Under the pieces are notes generated by a model that ran no database searches, was not told the DNA's origin, and worked only from the letters and a program-made list of their open reading frames with translations. 64,000 nt of DNA, from assembly GCA_020633335.1 (NCBI GenBank), contig JACKDU010000013.1, positions 175,493 through 239,492 of the forward strand. Reading direction: 5' to 3'. Below, piece by piece: positions 1-8,400 of the stretch (its first letter is position 1; the number at the start of each line of letters is the position of its first letter). The translations under genes and the position numbers were made by a program. The DNA comes from Myxococcales bacterium (GTDB lineage Bacteria; Myxococcota_A; Polyangia; Nannocystales; Nannocystaceae).

Positions 1-2
1 CG

Positions 3-74
3 ATCGAGGTCGCCTCGGAGCTCGGCAAGGGGTCGATCTTCACGATCGCCCTGCCGGACACCCACCTCTCCTGA
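3..74 (+). CDS. C-terminal end of a sensor histidine kinase (partial)
   Basis: Only the last 23 codons are in the window. They read IEVASELGKGSIFTIALPD and then a short tail ending in TGA. GKGSxFxxxLP is the G2-box end of a HATPase_c ATP-binding domain, where a two-component sensor kinase binds ATP. The rest of the protein, including sensor and HisKA parts, lies upstream of the window. The gene is convergent with the terpene synthase gene, with a 15-base gap. It could also be another GHKL ATPase, but the wording of the motif is typical of sensor kinases. Confidence 0.75.
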   Translation: MEVASELGKGSIFTIALPDTHLS

Positions 75-89
75 GGCGCCACCGCGCCG

Positions 90-1079
90 CTAGTCGTTGC
101 TGGCGTTGAGCACCAGGGTGTGGAAGTCGGCCTGCTCGTAGAGGCAGACGACGCCGAGGACGGTGTTGATGATCACCGACTCGAAGTGGCCGCCGCTCTC
201 GAGGTAGGTCACGCAGTCGCGGAGGTCGTAGACGTCCGAGATCATCATCGCCTGGATGATCCGGAGGATGTCCTGCTGGTTGAAGTTGACCTCGTCGAGG
301 GCGATCCCGAACTTCTGAGCGGCGAGGATCAGCGACGAGAACTTCCCCTCGGCGATCTCGCGCTCGTAGGAGCGGATGTCGTTGGAGTAGCGGATGATCG
401 ACGAGACGATCTCGAAGGTCGTGGTCAGGCGATCGAGGCGGCGGTAGAGGACCGGGTCGTCGAGGAGGATCAGGCTGGCGGTGAGGCCGAGGTTCGAGCC
501 GACGCTGTGGGCCGCGTAGGTCATGTAGAGGTCGAGGTTGACCGCGCTTGGGTCGCGGTTCTTGAACTCCTGGACCATCCCCTCCATCATCGCGTTGAGC
601 GCGTGGAAGTAGATCGGCGCGTAGCGCTCGAACGCGGGGTACCCCCGCAGCCGCTGGGTCGCGCGGCAGATGTAGCGGACGATCGGGTCCTCGTGGTCGG
701 CGTCGCCCGCCCGGCAGGCGGCCACGAGGCCGTCGGCGTAGGCCTTGACCTCGGCGAGCGTGTCGATCCGCGGGCTCAGCTCAAGGTCCATGTGATCGTC
801 GATCACCAGGACGTAGAGGACGTGGAGGAAGAGGAGGTAGAGCTCGTCGGGGCCGATCGCGCCGGCCTCGAGGGCGTCGCGCATCATGAAGTGGGTGATC
901 ACCGCGACCGCCGGGATGCTCTTCTTGGTCCGCGGCAGCGAGTGCGCGGTCACCAGGAAGGTGCGGTCGGGGTCGCTCGCCAGACGCTTGAGGAGATCAG
1001 CGATGTAGCGGTTGGTGTGCGTGAGATCGGGCTCGTCGCGGACGCCGAGGAGCACGTTGAGCTTCGGGGTCGTGGTCAT
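90..1079 (-). CDS. Class I terpene synthase (terpene cyclase family), product unknown
   Basis: The 329-residue protein has the length and the two metal-binding motifs of bacterial class I terpene synthases. DDHMD at residues 94-98 is an aspartate-rich DDxxD motif, and NDIRSYERE at 233-241 is a complete NSE triad (NDxxSxxxE), 139 residues further on as the fold requires. Both bind the Mg2+ cluster that ionises an isoprenyl diphosphate. The start MTTTPKLN was chosen because the upstream extension is low-complexity Arg/Pro typical of out-of-frame GC-rich DNA. No signal peptide is seen, so it is likely cytosolic. The gene stands alone: no prenyltransferase, P450 or methyltransferase is beside it. 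It is far shorter than two-domain geosmin synthase. A terpene-synthase-like protein of other function is possible, but the intact metal motifs argue for an active enzyme. Confidence 0.82.
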   Translation of the reverse strand: MTTTPKLNVLLGVRDEPDLTHTNRYIADLLKRLASDPDRTFLVTAHSLPRTKKSIPAVAVITHFMMRDALEAGAIGPDELYLLFLHVLYVLVIDDHMDLELSPRIDTLAEVKAYADGLVAACRAGDADHEDPIVRYICRATQRLRGYPAFERYAPIYFHALNAMMEGMVQEFKNRDPSAVNLDLYMTYAAHSVGSNLGLTASLILLDDPVLYRRLDRLTTTFEIVSSIIRYSNDIRSYEREIAEGKFSSLILAAQKFGIALDEVNFNQQDILRIIQAMMISDVYDLRDCVTYLESGGHFESVIINTVLGVVCLYEQADFHTLVLNASND

Positions 1080-1108
1080 CGGCGAGCGCGAGCCGGGCGG
1101 CGCCGGCC

Positions 1109-1114
1109 AGTATA
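1109..1114 (-). promoter_or_regulatory. Possible -10 box (TATACT) for the terpene synthase gene
   Basis: On the minus strand TATACT lies 30 bases upstream of the ATG at 1079 and stands out in very GC-rich sequence. No good -35 hexamer is visible 17 bases further upstream (CGCGGG), so the promoter is weakly supported. Confidence 0.3.
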
Positions 1115-1188
1115 CGGCACCCGCCTGGCTCCCCGCGCCGATGCCCTCGCGTGGGCGGCGCCGCGCCCGCAGGGGCCGGAGAGGGCGA

Positions 1189-1232
1189 GAAAAGGCCGAG
1201 GGGCGGCCCCAGGGAGTCCTGGGCCGCCCCTC
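1189..1232 (-). terminator. Intrinsic terminator after the FG-GAP/MYXO-CTERM gene
   Basis: GAGGGGCGGCCC (from 1198) pairs with GGGCCGCCCCTC (to 1232). This makes a 12-bp stem, extended by three pairs past one bulged C, with a GAGT loop. On the minus strand the stem is followed by GGCCTTTTCTC, giving a short U-tract. It sits about 20 bases past the stop codon at 1253, as expected for rho-independent termination of that gene. Confidence 0.75.
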
Positions 1233-1252
1233 AGTGGACCGGGGTCGGCGGT

Positions 1253-3424
1253 CTAGCGCCGGCGCCGGCGGAGCGCGAGGAGGCCGAAGAGGAGGAGGCC
1301 GGTGCCCGCCCCCCGCGGGTTCTCGGTCGAGCAGCCGCAGCCGTCGTCGTCGAGCTGACCCGCCCACCCGGTGGTCGCCGAGTCGGTCGCGGTCTCGGAG
1401 TCGGTCGTCGCCATCGTGTCGGAGTCAGAGGCCGAGGCCGAGTTGTCGGAGTCAGTCGCGGTCTCGGAGTCGGAGTCGGTCGCCGACGCGCCGGTCGTCT
1501 CCGACGGGGTCGTCGTGCAGTTGCTCTCGCAGCCGTCGCCGTCGATCACGTTGCCGTCGTCGCAGGCCTCGCCCGGCTCGACGACGCCGTTGCCGCAGAC
1601 GGAGGTGAAGGTGCAGTCGTTGTCGCAGCCGTCGCCGTCGACGTCGTTGCCGTCGTCGCAGTCCTCGCCCGGGTCGACGACGCCGTTGCCGCAGAAGTCG
1701 GTGAGCTGGCAGGTCGACTCGCAGCCGTCGCCGTCGATGTCGTTGCCGTCGTCGCACTCCTCGAGCTTCGAGTTGACCTTGCCGTCGCCGCAGAGGAACC
1801 AGTCGACGACCAGCTCGACGCAGCTCTCGTTGAGCGCCGCGTCGATCGCGCAGACCCGGATCGAGATCTTCGAGTCGAAGGTCGGCAGGACCAGCTCCGC
1901 GCCGTCCTCGACCGGCGTCCGCCAGAGGTGCTCGCCGTACCACTCGAGGTCGAAGGAGGTGATGTCGTCGGGGTTGTCGAAGGAGCCGTCGTCGGTCACC
2001 CACTGGACGCCGACGAAGCTCCAGTCGTGGGGCTTGTTCGGGGTCTTGGAGTCGTGGATCCGGCCGTGGAAGGTGAAGACCCCGCCGGGCTCGATGCTCC
2101 CGTCGAACTCGTGGGCGCCGATGTGGGGCTTCGCGGTGTCCTCGGCGATGTCCTCGCCGAAGAGCACCCGGTTGCGGAACGAGTTCTCGCCCTCGCCCAT
2201 CACCAGGTCGATCTTGCGGTCGCCGTTGAGGTCGGAGACGGCGATCGCGTAGGTGCCGTCGGTGACCAGGTTGCCCATCATGCTCGGCGAGGTCACCTGC
2301 TTGAAGCCCGAGCCCTGGTTGCGCATCAGGCGGTCCTTGTAGTCGCCGAAGGCGCCGAGGACGAGGTCGGCGAGGCCGTCGGAGTCGAAGTCGGCGAAGG
2401 CCGCCATGTAGTCGAAGGAGGGCGGGTTGTCGGCCGGCGCCCACCAGAGCGGGGTCTTGTCGTCGAAGCCGCCGTTCTGGTTGTTGATCAGGACGCGGTT
2501 GCGGAAGCCGTCGCCGTCCTGGAGGCTGACGAGGTCGGCGTAGCCGTCGTCGTCGAGGTCCATCACCTCCATGTCGACGGTGCCGAACTTCTGCGGGAAG
2601 TTCATCGTCGCGTTCGTGAACTTGCCGGAGCCGTCGTTGACGAAGAGGTACGAGCCGTTTTGGCAGCTCCGGCAGGAGATCACCAGGTCGAGGTCCCAGT
2701 CGTTGTCGATGTCGATGAACTCGTGGTCCCACGACCAGTTGACCGGGATCGCCGGCATCTTCTGGTTGGTCGCGTCGGTGAAGGTCGCGTTGCCGTCGTT
2801 GAGCCAGAGGCGGGTGACGCCGCCGGGGGAGTTGAGGAAGCCGACCGGCGCCTGGCCCCAGTCGGAGATCACGACGTCGACGTCGCCGTCGCCGTCGACG
2901 TCGCCGAGCTCGAGGTCGCCCGCGCTGAGCTTGGTCTGCGGCAGGAGATCGCTCATCTCGGTGAAGGCGCCGGCGTCCTGGAGGTAGAGGCGGCTGGTCG
3001 AGGCCCAGGTGGTGCCGACGATGATGTCGGTGTCGCCGTCCTTGTCGAGGTCGTGGGCCTTGATCACACGGGCGGTGTCCTGGCTCGCCTTGCCCGGGTT
3101 GTTCACGTCCTCGCCGAAGACCTCGACGCTGGAGTCGGCGAAGCTCATCCCGCCGTCGTTGATCCAGCACTGGTTCGACTGGAACGAGTCCGGGGTGCCC
3201 GCCTGGTAGCCGCCGACGTTGGCGAAGAGGATGTCGGGCCAGCCGTCGTCGTTGACGTCGGCGATCTCGACCTTGGTCGTCCAGTAGCCGGGGAGCGGGT
3301 CGAGGAAGACGCCGCTCGGCACCTGCAGCCACGTCTGCGGGGGATCGGCGGCCTGGGCCGGCGACGTGGTCATGGCGACGAGGGCGAGGACGGTGAGGGG
3401 GACACGGAGGCTACGGTGGGTCAT
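1253..3424 (-). CDS. Secreted FG-GAP/VCBS repeat protein with Cys-rich repeats and MYXO-CTERM tail
   Basis: The 723-residue protein begins with a Sec signal peptide (MTHRSLRVPLTVLALVAM, cleavage near AQA-ADPP). Residues about 45-420 hold FG-GAP/VCBS units with calcium-binding DxNDDGWPD, DLDKDGDTD and DVDGDGDVD type loops, consistent with an integrin-like beta-propeller. About 545-640 are three disulfide-rich repeats of the form CGNGVVDPGEDCDDGN, known from myxobacteria. A Ser/Thr/Asp linker follows. The protein ends with GCGC, a hydrophobic stretch GLLLFGLLAL and RRRRR, the signature of the MYXO-CTERM sorting signal, whose cysteine is thought to be processed for surface anchoring. It is probably a cell-surface adhesin or matrix protein. 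A terminator follows the gene. Confidence 0.85.
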   Translation of the reverse strand: MTHRSLRVPLTVLALVAMTTSPAQAADPPQTWLQVPSGVFLDPLPGYWTTKVEIADVNDDGWPDILFANVGGYQAGTPDSFQSNQCWINDGGMSFADSSVEVFGEDVNNPGKASQDTARVIKAHDLDKDGDTDIIVGTTWASTSRLYLQDAGAFTEMSDLLPQTKLSAGDLELGDVDGDGDVDVVISDWGQAPVGFLNSPGGVTRLWLNDGNATFTDATNQKMPAIPVNWSWDHEFIDIDNDWDLDLVISCRSCQNGSYLFVNDGSGKFTNATMNFPQKFGTVDMEVMDLDDDGYADLVSLQDGDGFRNRVLINNQNGGFDDKTPLWWAPADNPPSFDYMAAFADFDSDGLADLVLGAFGDYKDRLMRNQGSGFKQVTSPSMMGNLVTDGTYAIAVSDLNGDRKIDLVMGEGENSFRNRVLFGEDIAEDTAKPHIGAHEFDGSIEPGGVFTFHGRIHDSKTPNKPHDWSFVGVQWVTDDGSFDNPDDITSFDLEWYGEHLWRTPVEDGAELVLPTFDSKISIRVCAIDAALNESCVELVVDWFLCGDGKVNSKLEECDDGNDIDGDGCESTCQLTDFCGNGVVDPGEDCDDGNDVDGDGCDNDCTFTSVCGNGVVEPGEACDDGNVIDGDGCESNCTTTPSETTGASATDSDSETATDSDNSASASDSDTMATTDSETATDSATTGWAGQLDDDGCGCSTENPRGAGTGLLLFGLLALRRRRR

Positions 3425-3663
3425 GGTTCCTCTGGGCAGATCGATCGCAGGTCGCGCTCGGCGGGCGCTTCGGCGCAGCCGGGCGGAGAGAGCTCGTGTG
3501 GGGGCAGTGGCGAGGGCTCCGGAGAACGGGCGGAAGAATTTTTCGAGCGTGATCTGCGCGTGAGACGGGGCGGAGAAGCGCCCGGGAAGCCCCGCGAGAG
3601 GCCGCTGGGAGGGCGAATCGCGGCGAGCGCTCGGCCGCGCGCGCCGGGGTATCCTCGCCGACG

Positions 3664-4998
3664 ATGGGCCTGCGCGAGCGCTTCCACCTCGCCGAGCTGG
3701 GGACCGATCCGCGCCGCGAGGTCGTCGCCGGCCTCACGACCTTCGCGGCGATGGCCTACATCCTGGTGGTCAACCCCGGGCTCCTGGCGGCCGCCGGCCT
3801 CGACCCCGCGGGCCTCGTCACGGTCACCGCGCTCGCGGCCGCGGCCGGCACCCTGCTGATGGCGGCGCTGACCAACTATCCCCTCGCGCTCGCGCCGGGG
3901 ATGGGGCTCAACGCCTTCTTCGCCCTCACCGTCTGCGGGTCGATGGGCGTCCCCTGGCAGGCGGCGCTGGGGATGGTCTTCTGGAACGGGATCCTCTTCC
4001 TCGCGCTCTCGCTCAGCGGGATCCGCGAGCGCATCGCCGACGCGATCCCGGAGTGCCTCAAGGTCGGCGTGCAGGCGGGGATCGGCCTCTTCATCGGCTT
4101 CATCGGCCTCCGCGGCGCCGGGGTGATCGTCGCCTCGCCGGCGACCCTGGTGACCCTCGGCGACCTCGGCGAGCCGGCGCTCCTGCTGACGATCGCCGGG
4201 ATCATCGCCGCGGCCGCGATGGTCACCGTCGGCGTCCGCGCGGGGATCCTCGTGGCGATCCTCGGCGTGAGCGCGCTCGGCCTCGTCGTCCCCCTCGGCG
4301 AGGCGACGGTGACCAGCCCGCCGGAGGCCCTCGTCGGCATACCCGCGGGGATCGGCGAGACCTTCCTCGCCCTCGACCTCGGCTACACCTGGCGCCACCC
4401 CTGGGAGGCGCTGCCGGTGGTCCTCGCGCTCCTCTTCGTCGATCTCTTCGACACGATCGGCACCCTGATCGGGGTCTCGCGGCAGGCCGGCCTCGTCGAC
4501 CGCGAGGGGCGGCTGCCGCGGATGGGGCGGGCGCTCAGCGCCGACGCGGCGGCGACGGTGATCGGCGCCTGCCTCGGGACCTCGACGACGACCTCGTACA
4601 TCGAGTCGGCCGCGGGGGTCGAGGCCGGCGGCCGCTCGGGCCTGGTCGGCGTGGTGGTCGCGGGCTGCTTCCTGGTCGCGCTGATCTTCGCGCCGCTCAT
4701 CGCCGTGATCCCGCCGCAGGCGAGCGCGGCCGCGCTGGTGGTCGTCGGCGCGTCGATGCTCGGCGGCCTCGCGGGCCTCGACGTCGGCGATCGGCCGGCG
4801 CTCCTCGGCGCCTTCGTCACCCTCCTGGCGATCCCGCTGACCTTCTCGATCAGCGAGGGGATCGCCCTCGGCTTCGTCGTCCACGCCGGGGTGATGGCCC
4901 TCGCCGGGCGCGGGCGCGAGCTCGGCGGGCTCACCTGGATCCTGACGCTCCTCTGCGTCGCCCACCTCGTCGGCCCGGCGCTCGCGCGGGCGCTCTGA
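3664..4998 (+). CDS. NCS2-family purine permease, AzgA-like (hypoxanthine/guanine/adenine uptake)
   Basis: This 444-residue, very hydrophobic protein fits the AzgA branch of nucleobase:cation symporters, which import purine bases through the inner membrane. The family signature near the N-terminus reads REVVAGLTTFAAMAYILVVNP. APGMGLNAFFA follows near residue 80, and the later stretch LFDTIGTLIGVSRQAG leads to CLGTSTTTSYIESAAG, the region that lines the substrate site. Length agrees with the family (430-470). The ATG at 3664 places the first conserved helix at the expected position. The gene is convergent with the following lipoprotein gene, with only six bases between stops. The exact purine transported cannot be read from the sequence. 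Confidence 0.92.
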   Translation: MGLRERFHLAELGTDPRREVVAGLTTFAAMAYILVVNPGLLAAAGLDPAGLVTVTALAAAAGTLLMAALTNYPLALAPGMGLNAFFALTVCGSMGVPWQAALGMVFWNGILFLALSLSGIRERIADAIPECLKVGVQAGIGLFIGFIGLRGAGVIVASPATLVTLGDLGEPALLLTIAGIIAAAAMVTVGVRAGILVAILGVSALGLVVPLGEATVTSPPEALVGIPAGIGETFLALDLGYTWRHPWEALPVVLALLFVDLFDTIGTLIGVSRQAGLVDREGRLPRMGRALSADAAATVIGACLGTSTTTSYIESAAGVEAGGRSGLVGVVVAGCFLVALIFAPLIAVIPPQASAAALVVVGASMLGGLAGLDVGDRPALLGAFVTLLAIPLTFSISEGIALGFVVHAGVMALAGRGRELGGLTWILTLLCVAHLVGPALARAL

Positions 4999-5004
4999 GG
5001 GGGC

Positions 5005-5658
5005 TCACTCGATCGTCACCTCGAGGGTGATCGACGGGAGGTCGGGGCACTCGACGTTGAGGACCGTGGTCTCGATCGTGAAGGTCACGAGGGTGCCGGG
5101 CGGGATCGACGGATCGGCGGTGAAGCCGACGCCGATCGGCGCCGAGGGGCCGCTGAAGATCGCGTAGAACCAGTTCTCGGGGTTTTCGGAGGTGACCTGC
5201 GGGTGATCGGCGCTCACCCGGATCCCCGGGTACCAGTTGAAGTCGGGGCCGGTGTTGTCGAGGACGACGAAGACGTTGATCGACTCGCCGGGGCCCCAGC
5301 CGGGCGGCGTCACCGGCTCGGCCGACGGCATGATCGGGAAGATCTTCGCCGCGGCCGCGCAGAGGGCCGCGTCGTCCGGCGGGGCCCCGGTGGTCTCCGG
5401 GGGCGAGGTGAGGGCGGTGGTCCCGGTCGAGCCCGCGTCGGTCGCGGTGCCCTCGGTGGCGGTGCCGGTGGCGGTGCCGGTGTCTGTGCTGGTCGTCGCG
5501 GCGCTGGTCGACGAGGCGCTCGCGCTGCTCGTCGAGGTCGCGCTCGTCGAGCCGCTGCCGCCGCTCGCCTCGCTCTCGCCGGCGTCGTCGCCAGCGCCCG
5601 CGCAGGCGATCGGGGCGGCGAGGGCGAGGCGGAGCGCGAGCGGGCGGAGCGAGGGCAT
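5005..5658 (-). CDS. Putative exported lipoprotein with Ser/Thr linker, unknown function
   Basis: The protein has 217 residues. An N-terminal hydrophobic stretch ends in PIACAGAGDD, a weak lipobox, so lipidation at Cys19 is likely but not certain. Residues about 25-95 are almost only Ser, Thr, Ala and Gly, a flexible linker seen in many predicted lipoproteins of this window. The C-terminal 120 residues (from DDAALCAAAAKIFPIMPS) form a compact domain with alternating beta-like segments and the terminal pattern VTFTIETTVLNVECPDLPSI. I do not recognise a family. The stop is six bases from the permease stop on the other strand. Confidence 0.7.
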   Translation of the reverse strand: MPSLRPLALRLALAAPIACAGAGDDAGESEASGGSGSTSATSTSSASASSTSAATTSTDTGTATGTATEGTATDAGSTGTTALTSPPETTGAPPDDAALCAAAAKIFPIMPSAEPVTPPGWGPGESINVFVVLDNTGPDFNWYPGIRVSADHPQVTSENPENWFYAIFSGPSAPIGVGFTADPSIPPGTLVTFTIETTVLNVECPDLPSITLEVTIE

Positions 5659-5694
5659 ACCCCACGTTCGCCGCTCTCGCGGCCGCGCGCAAGA

Positions 5695-6702
5695 TCACTC
5701 TGGCGTTTGGGTCAGGTCACCCGCGGGCGCGAGGAACTCCTGGGTCGAGAGTCGGCGGCCCGCCGGAGAACCTGCCACCAGCGCCCGGGCGGCCGGGCGG
5801 CCGAGGTAGCGGTAGTGCCAGGGCTCGTGCTTGTAGCCGGTCTCGCCCTCGGCGCCCTCGGGGTAGGAGAGCACCCAGCCGAACTCGTGGGCGTGGGCGT
5901 CGAGGTAGGCGTCGATCGCCGCGTCGCCGCCGAGGCGCCGCCAGCCGATCGCCAGATCGGCCGTGGTCCCGAGCTGGTGCTCGCTGAAGCCGGCGCGGGC
6001 CGACGAGCGGGTCGCCTCGACGCAGCCCTGGCGCCGCGCCTCGGCCTTGAAGATCCCGCACTGGAGCTCGAAGGAGCGGTAGCCCGAGCGGATGTTGATC
6101 CGAATGCCGGTCGCCGCGAAGGCGGCGTCGGAGAGGGCGACCAGCGCCTCGGCGGCCTCGCGGCGGAGGAGGTTGGGGGGCGAGCCCTCGGGGATCACAT
6201 AGGGAGGATCGAGGGCGACCAGATCCTCCGGGGCCCAGCCGGGGCGGAGGCCGTGGCTCCGGTCGATCGGCGTCAGGAGGTCGTCGCCGCCCTGATCGCC
6301 GCCGACGCAGCGGCGCTCGCAGGCCTCCTCGTCGTCGTCCGGCGCGTGGGCGGGCGGGGTCGCGGGCTCGATCGCCGCGTCGGGGCGGGGGAGCTCGCTC
6401 GGCGAGGGATCGACCTGTGGCGTCGCCTCGCCCTCGCCCGCGGCCAGCGGAGCCCCCGGGGCGGCGTCGACCTTCGTCTCGGCGGACGCGCCCTCCCGCA
6501 GCGGGCCGCGCGAGGCGAGGCGGCGGCGGCGGTGGCTCGCCTCGGCCGCCGCGTCGCCGTCGAGCTCGGCCGCGCGCGCGGCCGAGCCGGCGCGCGGCGC
6601 CTCGACGTGGAGCTCCTCGACGCCGCCGCAGCTCGCCGTGGCGAGGGCCCCGACGACGAGCGCGGCGAGGGCGAGGCCCGGCTGGCGACCAAGACCCGCC
6701 AT
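5695..6702 (-). CDS. VanY/M15B-type D-alanyl-D-alanine carboxypeptidase lipoprotein
   Basis: The 335-residue protein starts MAGLGRQPGLALAALVVGAL and reaches a cysteine in ATASCGG, a plausible lipobox. Residues 25-140 are a Pro/Ala/Glu-rich spacer. The C-terminal ~190 residues carry the zinc-peptidase M15 motifs: SGYRSFELQ, SEHQLGTTADL (SxHxxGxAxD, with a zinc histidine and aspartate) and EPWHYRYLG (ExWHxRY, with the catalytic Glu and third zinc ligand). Such enzymes cleave the terminal D-Ala of peptidoglycan stem peptides in the periplasm. It is unlikely to be a vancomycin-resistance gene, since no vanHAX genes are near. Start chosen for the signal peptide; the longer in-frame reading upstream is Arg/Pro-rich shadow sequence over the next gene. 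Confidence 0.85.
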   Translation of the reverse strand: MAGLGRQPGLALAALVVGALATASCGGVEELHVEAPRAGSAARAAELDGDAAAEASHRRRRLASRGPLREGASAETKVDAAPGAPLAAGEGEATPQVDPSPSELPRPDAAIEPATPPAHAPDDDEEACERRCVGGDQGGDDLLTPIDRSHGLRPGWAPEDLVALDPPYVIPEGSPPNLLRREAAEALVALSDAAFAATGIRINIRSGYRSFELQCGIFKAEARRQGCVEATRSSARAGFSEHQLGTTADLAIGWRRLGGDAAIDAYLDAHAHEFGWVLSYPEGAEGETGYKHEPWHYRYLGRPAARALVAGSPAGRRLSTQEFLAPAGDLTQTPE

Positions 6703-6743
6703 CGCTCGAGGATAGCCCGGCGCGGCCGCCCGGCGAAGCCCCG

Positions 6744-8243
6744 CTACTGCGGCAAGATCGCGCCCTTGAGCTGGCCGCCGGTCATGTCGGAGTAGGTGTA
6801 GTGCTCGCTGGAGATCGGCAGGAACTGCTTGTTGTCGGTGTTGATCGGGTCGATCTTCCAGGCGCCCTGCCACTCGTCGACGACGAAGACGAAGCCCTCG
6901 TCGTCGACGCTGATCCCGACCGGGGTCGAGCAGGGGTTGAGCGTGTGGAACTTGATCACCGTCGCCGAGTCGGCGTCGATCTGATAGACGCCGCACTGGC
7001 CGTTGGAGGCCGCCCAGATCGCCCCGTCCTTGTCGGCGCCGATCCCTCGGAGGCAGCTCCCGTCGCTCCCCGGGACCGCGGTCCAGCTCTGGTCCATCGG
7101 GTCGTAGCGGTAGACCGGGCCGACGCAGCCGGCGGTCCACGAGCGCCCCTTGGTGTCGACGGTCATCCCGTAGAACTGCGAGCCGCCCGGCGACGGGATC
7201 GTCGTCAGCGCGTTGTTGTTCTTGGTCTCGATCTTGTAGAGGTTGCCGCGGAGGCCGGTGAACCAGACGTTCTCGTCCTTGTCGAGGGCGGCGCCGTAGG
7301 GGCCCCAGTAGGTGTCGCCGACGTTCCAGGGCGAGATCACCACGGTCTCCTCGACCGCGCCGGTGAGGCCGTCGAGCTTCGACATGTGGGAGACGCCGGC
7401 CTGCGGCCGGTAGCCGACCCAGAGCTTGGGCTCGACGAAGGCGCAGGCGTCGTAGCTCCAGATGCCTGGGGTCCAGGTGACGGCGCGCGGGCCGGCGCCG
7501 ATGTTGTTCGGCTCGACCTGGAGGACCGTCGACCAGAGCACGCACTCGTCGCCGTCCCAGGGGAGGAGGTCGTTCGGGTTCTGCGACGTCTCGATCATCC
7601 CGTTGTTGTTCTTGTCGACGCAGTCCTCGAGGTTGGCGGCGACCATCGTCACCCGGCCGGTGCCGCGGTTGTTGACGACGACGAAGCGCCCGTCGATCGA
7701 CACCGCCGTCCGCGAGGGGCTCTCGGTGGCCCCGCTCGGGCCGCTGCGATAGCGCGCGAGCTCCTTGAGCATCTGGGTGTCGACCTTCGAGAGGCTCCCC
7801 TGGTCGGTGTTGGCGACCCAGAGGAAGCTCTTCTCGACCATCCCCATCATCATCATGTCGCCGGGCTCGCAGGGGAGGTCGCCGGTCGTCGTCGTCGTCG
7901 TGTCGACGCCCATCGTCGTCGATCCCGAGGTCGAGGTCGTCGGGCCCGCGGTCGTCGTCTCGCTCCCCGAGGTCGAGGTGCTCGTCCCCTGCGTGGTCGA
8001 GCCGCTGCCGCTCGTGGTCGCGGAGTCGGAGCCGGAGCCCGAGTCCGAGGTCGAGCCCGCGCTCATCGACGCGCCCGAGGCGGAGGCGGAGGCGGAGGCG
8101 GAGGCGGAGGCGGACGACGCGGTCGTCGACCCGGTCCCGGTGGCGCTTTCGGAGGACGATCCGTCGTCGCCGTTGCAGGCGATCGCAAGGGTCAGTCCGA
8201 GGGAGAGAAGGGGGATACGGTGTGTCGAGATGACCGGAATCAC
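6744..8243 (-). CDS. Lipoprotein with Ser/Thr/Ala linker and Vgb-like beta-propeller
   Basis: The 499-residue protein is read from a GTG at 8243 (MIPVISTHRIPLLS). This is the only start that gives a clean signal with lipobox LAIAC followed by NGDD. A linker of Ser, Thr, Ala and Gly covers about residues 30-120 and contains a perfect 6-bp repeat. The remaining ~370 residues contain repeated blade-like units such as LDKDENVWFTGLRGNLYKIE, VDTKGRSWTAG and ADKDGAIWAASNGQCGVYQID. These resemble the streptogramin-lyase (Vgb)/SMP-30 type propeller. Most members of this fold outside resistance loci are binding or scaffold proteins, so lyase activity is not inferred. The gene is divergent from the fibrinogen-like gene. 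Confidence 0.78.
   Translation of the reverse strand: MIPVISTHRIPLLSLGLTLAIACNGDDGSSSESATGTGSTTASSASASASASASASGASMSAGSTSDSGSGSDSATTSGSGSTTQGTSTSTSGSETTTAGPTTSTSGSTTMGVDTTTTTTGDLPCEPGDMMMMGMVEKSFLWVANTDQGSLSKVDTQMLKELARYRSGPSGATESPSRTAVSIDGRFVVVNNRGTGRVTMVAANLEDCVDKNNNGMIETSQNPNDLLPWDGDECVLWSTVLQVEPNNIGAGPRAVTWTPGIWSYDACAFVEPKLWVGYRPQAGVSHMSKLDGLTGAVEETVVISPWNVGDTYWGPYGAALDKDENVWFTGLRGNLYKIETKNNNALTTIPSPGGSQFYGMTVDTKGRSWTAGCVGPVYRYDPMDQSWTAVPGSDGSCLRGIGADKDGAIWAASNGQCGVYQIDADSATVIKFHTLNPCSTPVGISVDDEGFVFVVDEWQGAWKIDPINTDNKQFLPISSEHYTYSDMTGGQLKGAILPQ
8077..8112. repeat. Hexanucleotide tandem repeat (GAGGCG)6 inside a lipoprotein linker
   Basis: Six perfect GAGGCG units encode alternating Ala-Ser on the minus strand. 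Slippage would change the linker length by two residues without a frameshift. Confidence 0.9.
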
Positions 8244-8252
8244 CCCCCGATC

Positions 8253-8279
8253 CTGACAGTACGCAAGGGGGGATACAAT
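8253..8279 (+). promoter_or_regulatory. Candidate housekeeping promoter for the fibrinogen-like gene
   Basis: CTGACA (8253-8258) and TACAAT (8274-8279) are separated by 15 bases. Each differs by one base from the -35 and -10 consensus, in an otherwise very GC-rich intergenic stretch. They would drive the gene starting at 8401 with a leader of about 115 bases. The short spacer lowers confidence. Confidence 0.4.
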
Positions 8280-8400
8280 GGGTATATGTGGGGGAATCGC
8301 GGGGGGCGAAGGCGCCCCTGGCTCGGCTGGCCGGCCCCGCCGCCGCAGGACCGCATGCGCCGGGCTACCTCTGCGATCGCGTTTCCCGTAGAAATGAAGG

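Noticed and set aside
1151..3859. Long plus-strand open frame of about 900 codons opposite the FG-GAP gene
   Set aside because: It is the antisense of a protein with regular Asp/Gly loops in GC-rich DNA. Its product is Val/Glu/Asp/Arg low-complexity with no domain, and the minus strand has a signal peptide and clear motifs.
5695..6702. Vancomycin-resistance gene vanY
   Set aside because: The M15 motifs are shared with ordinary peptidoglycan carboxypeptidases, and no vanHAX or vanRS genes are present.
6744..8243. Streptogramin lyase (antibiotic resistance)
   Set aside because: Only the propeller fold is similar; most such proteins outside resistance loci are not lyases, and the catalytic histidines could not be identified.
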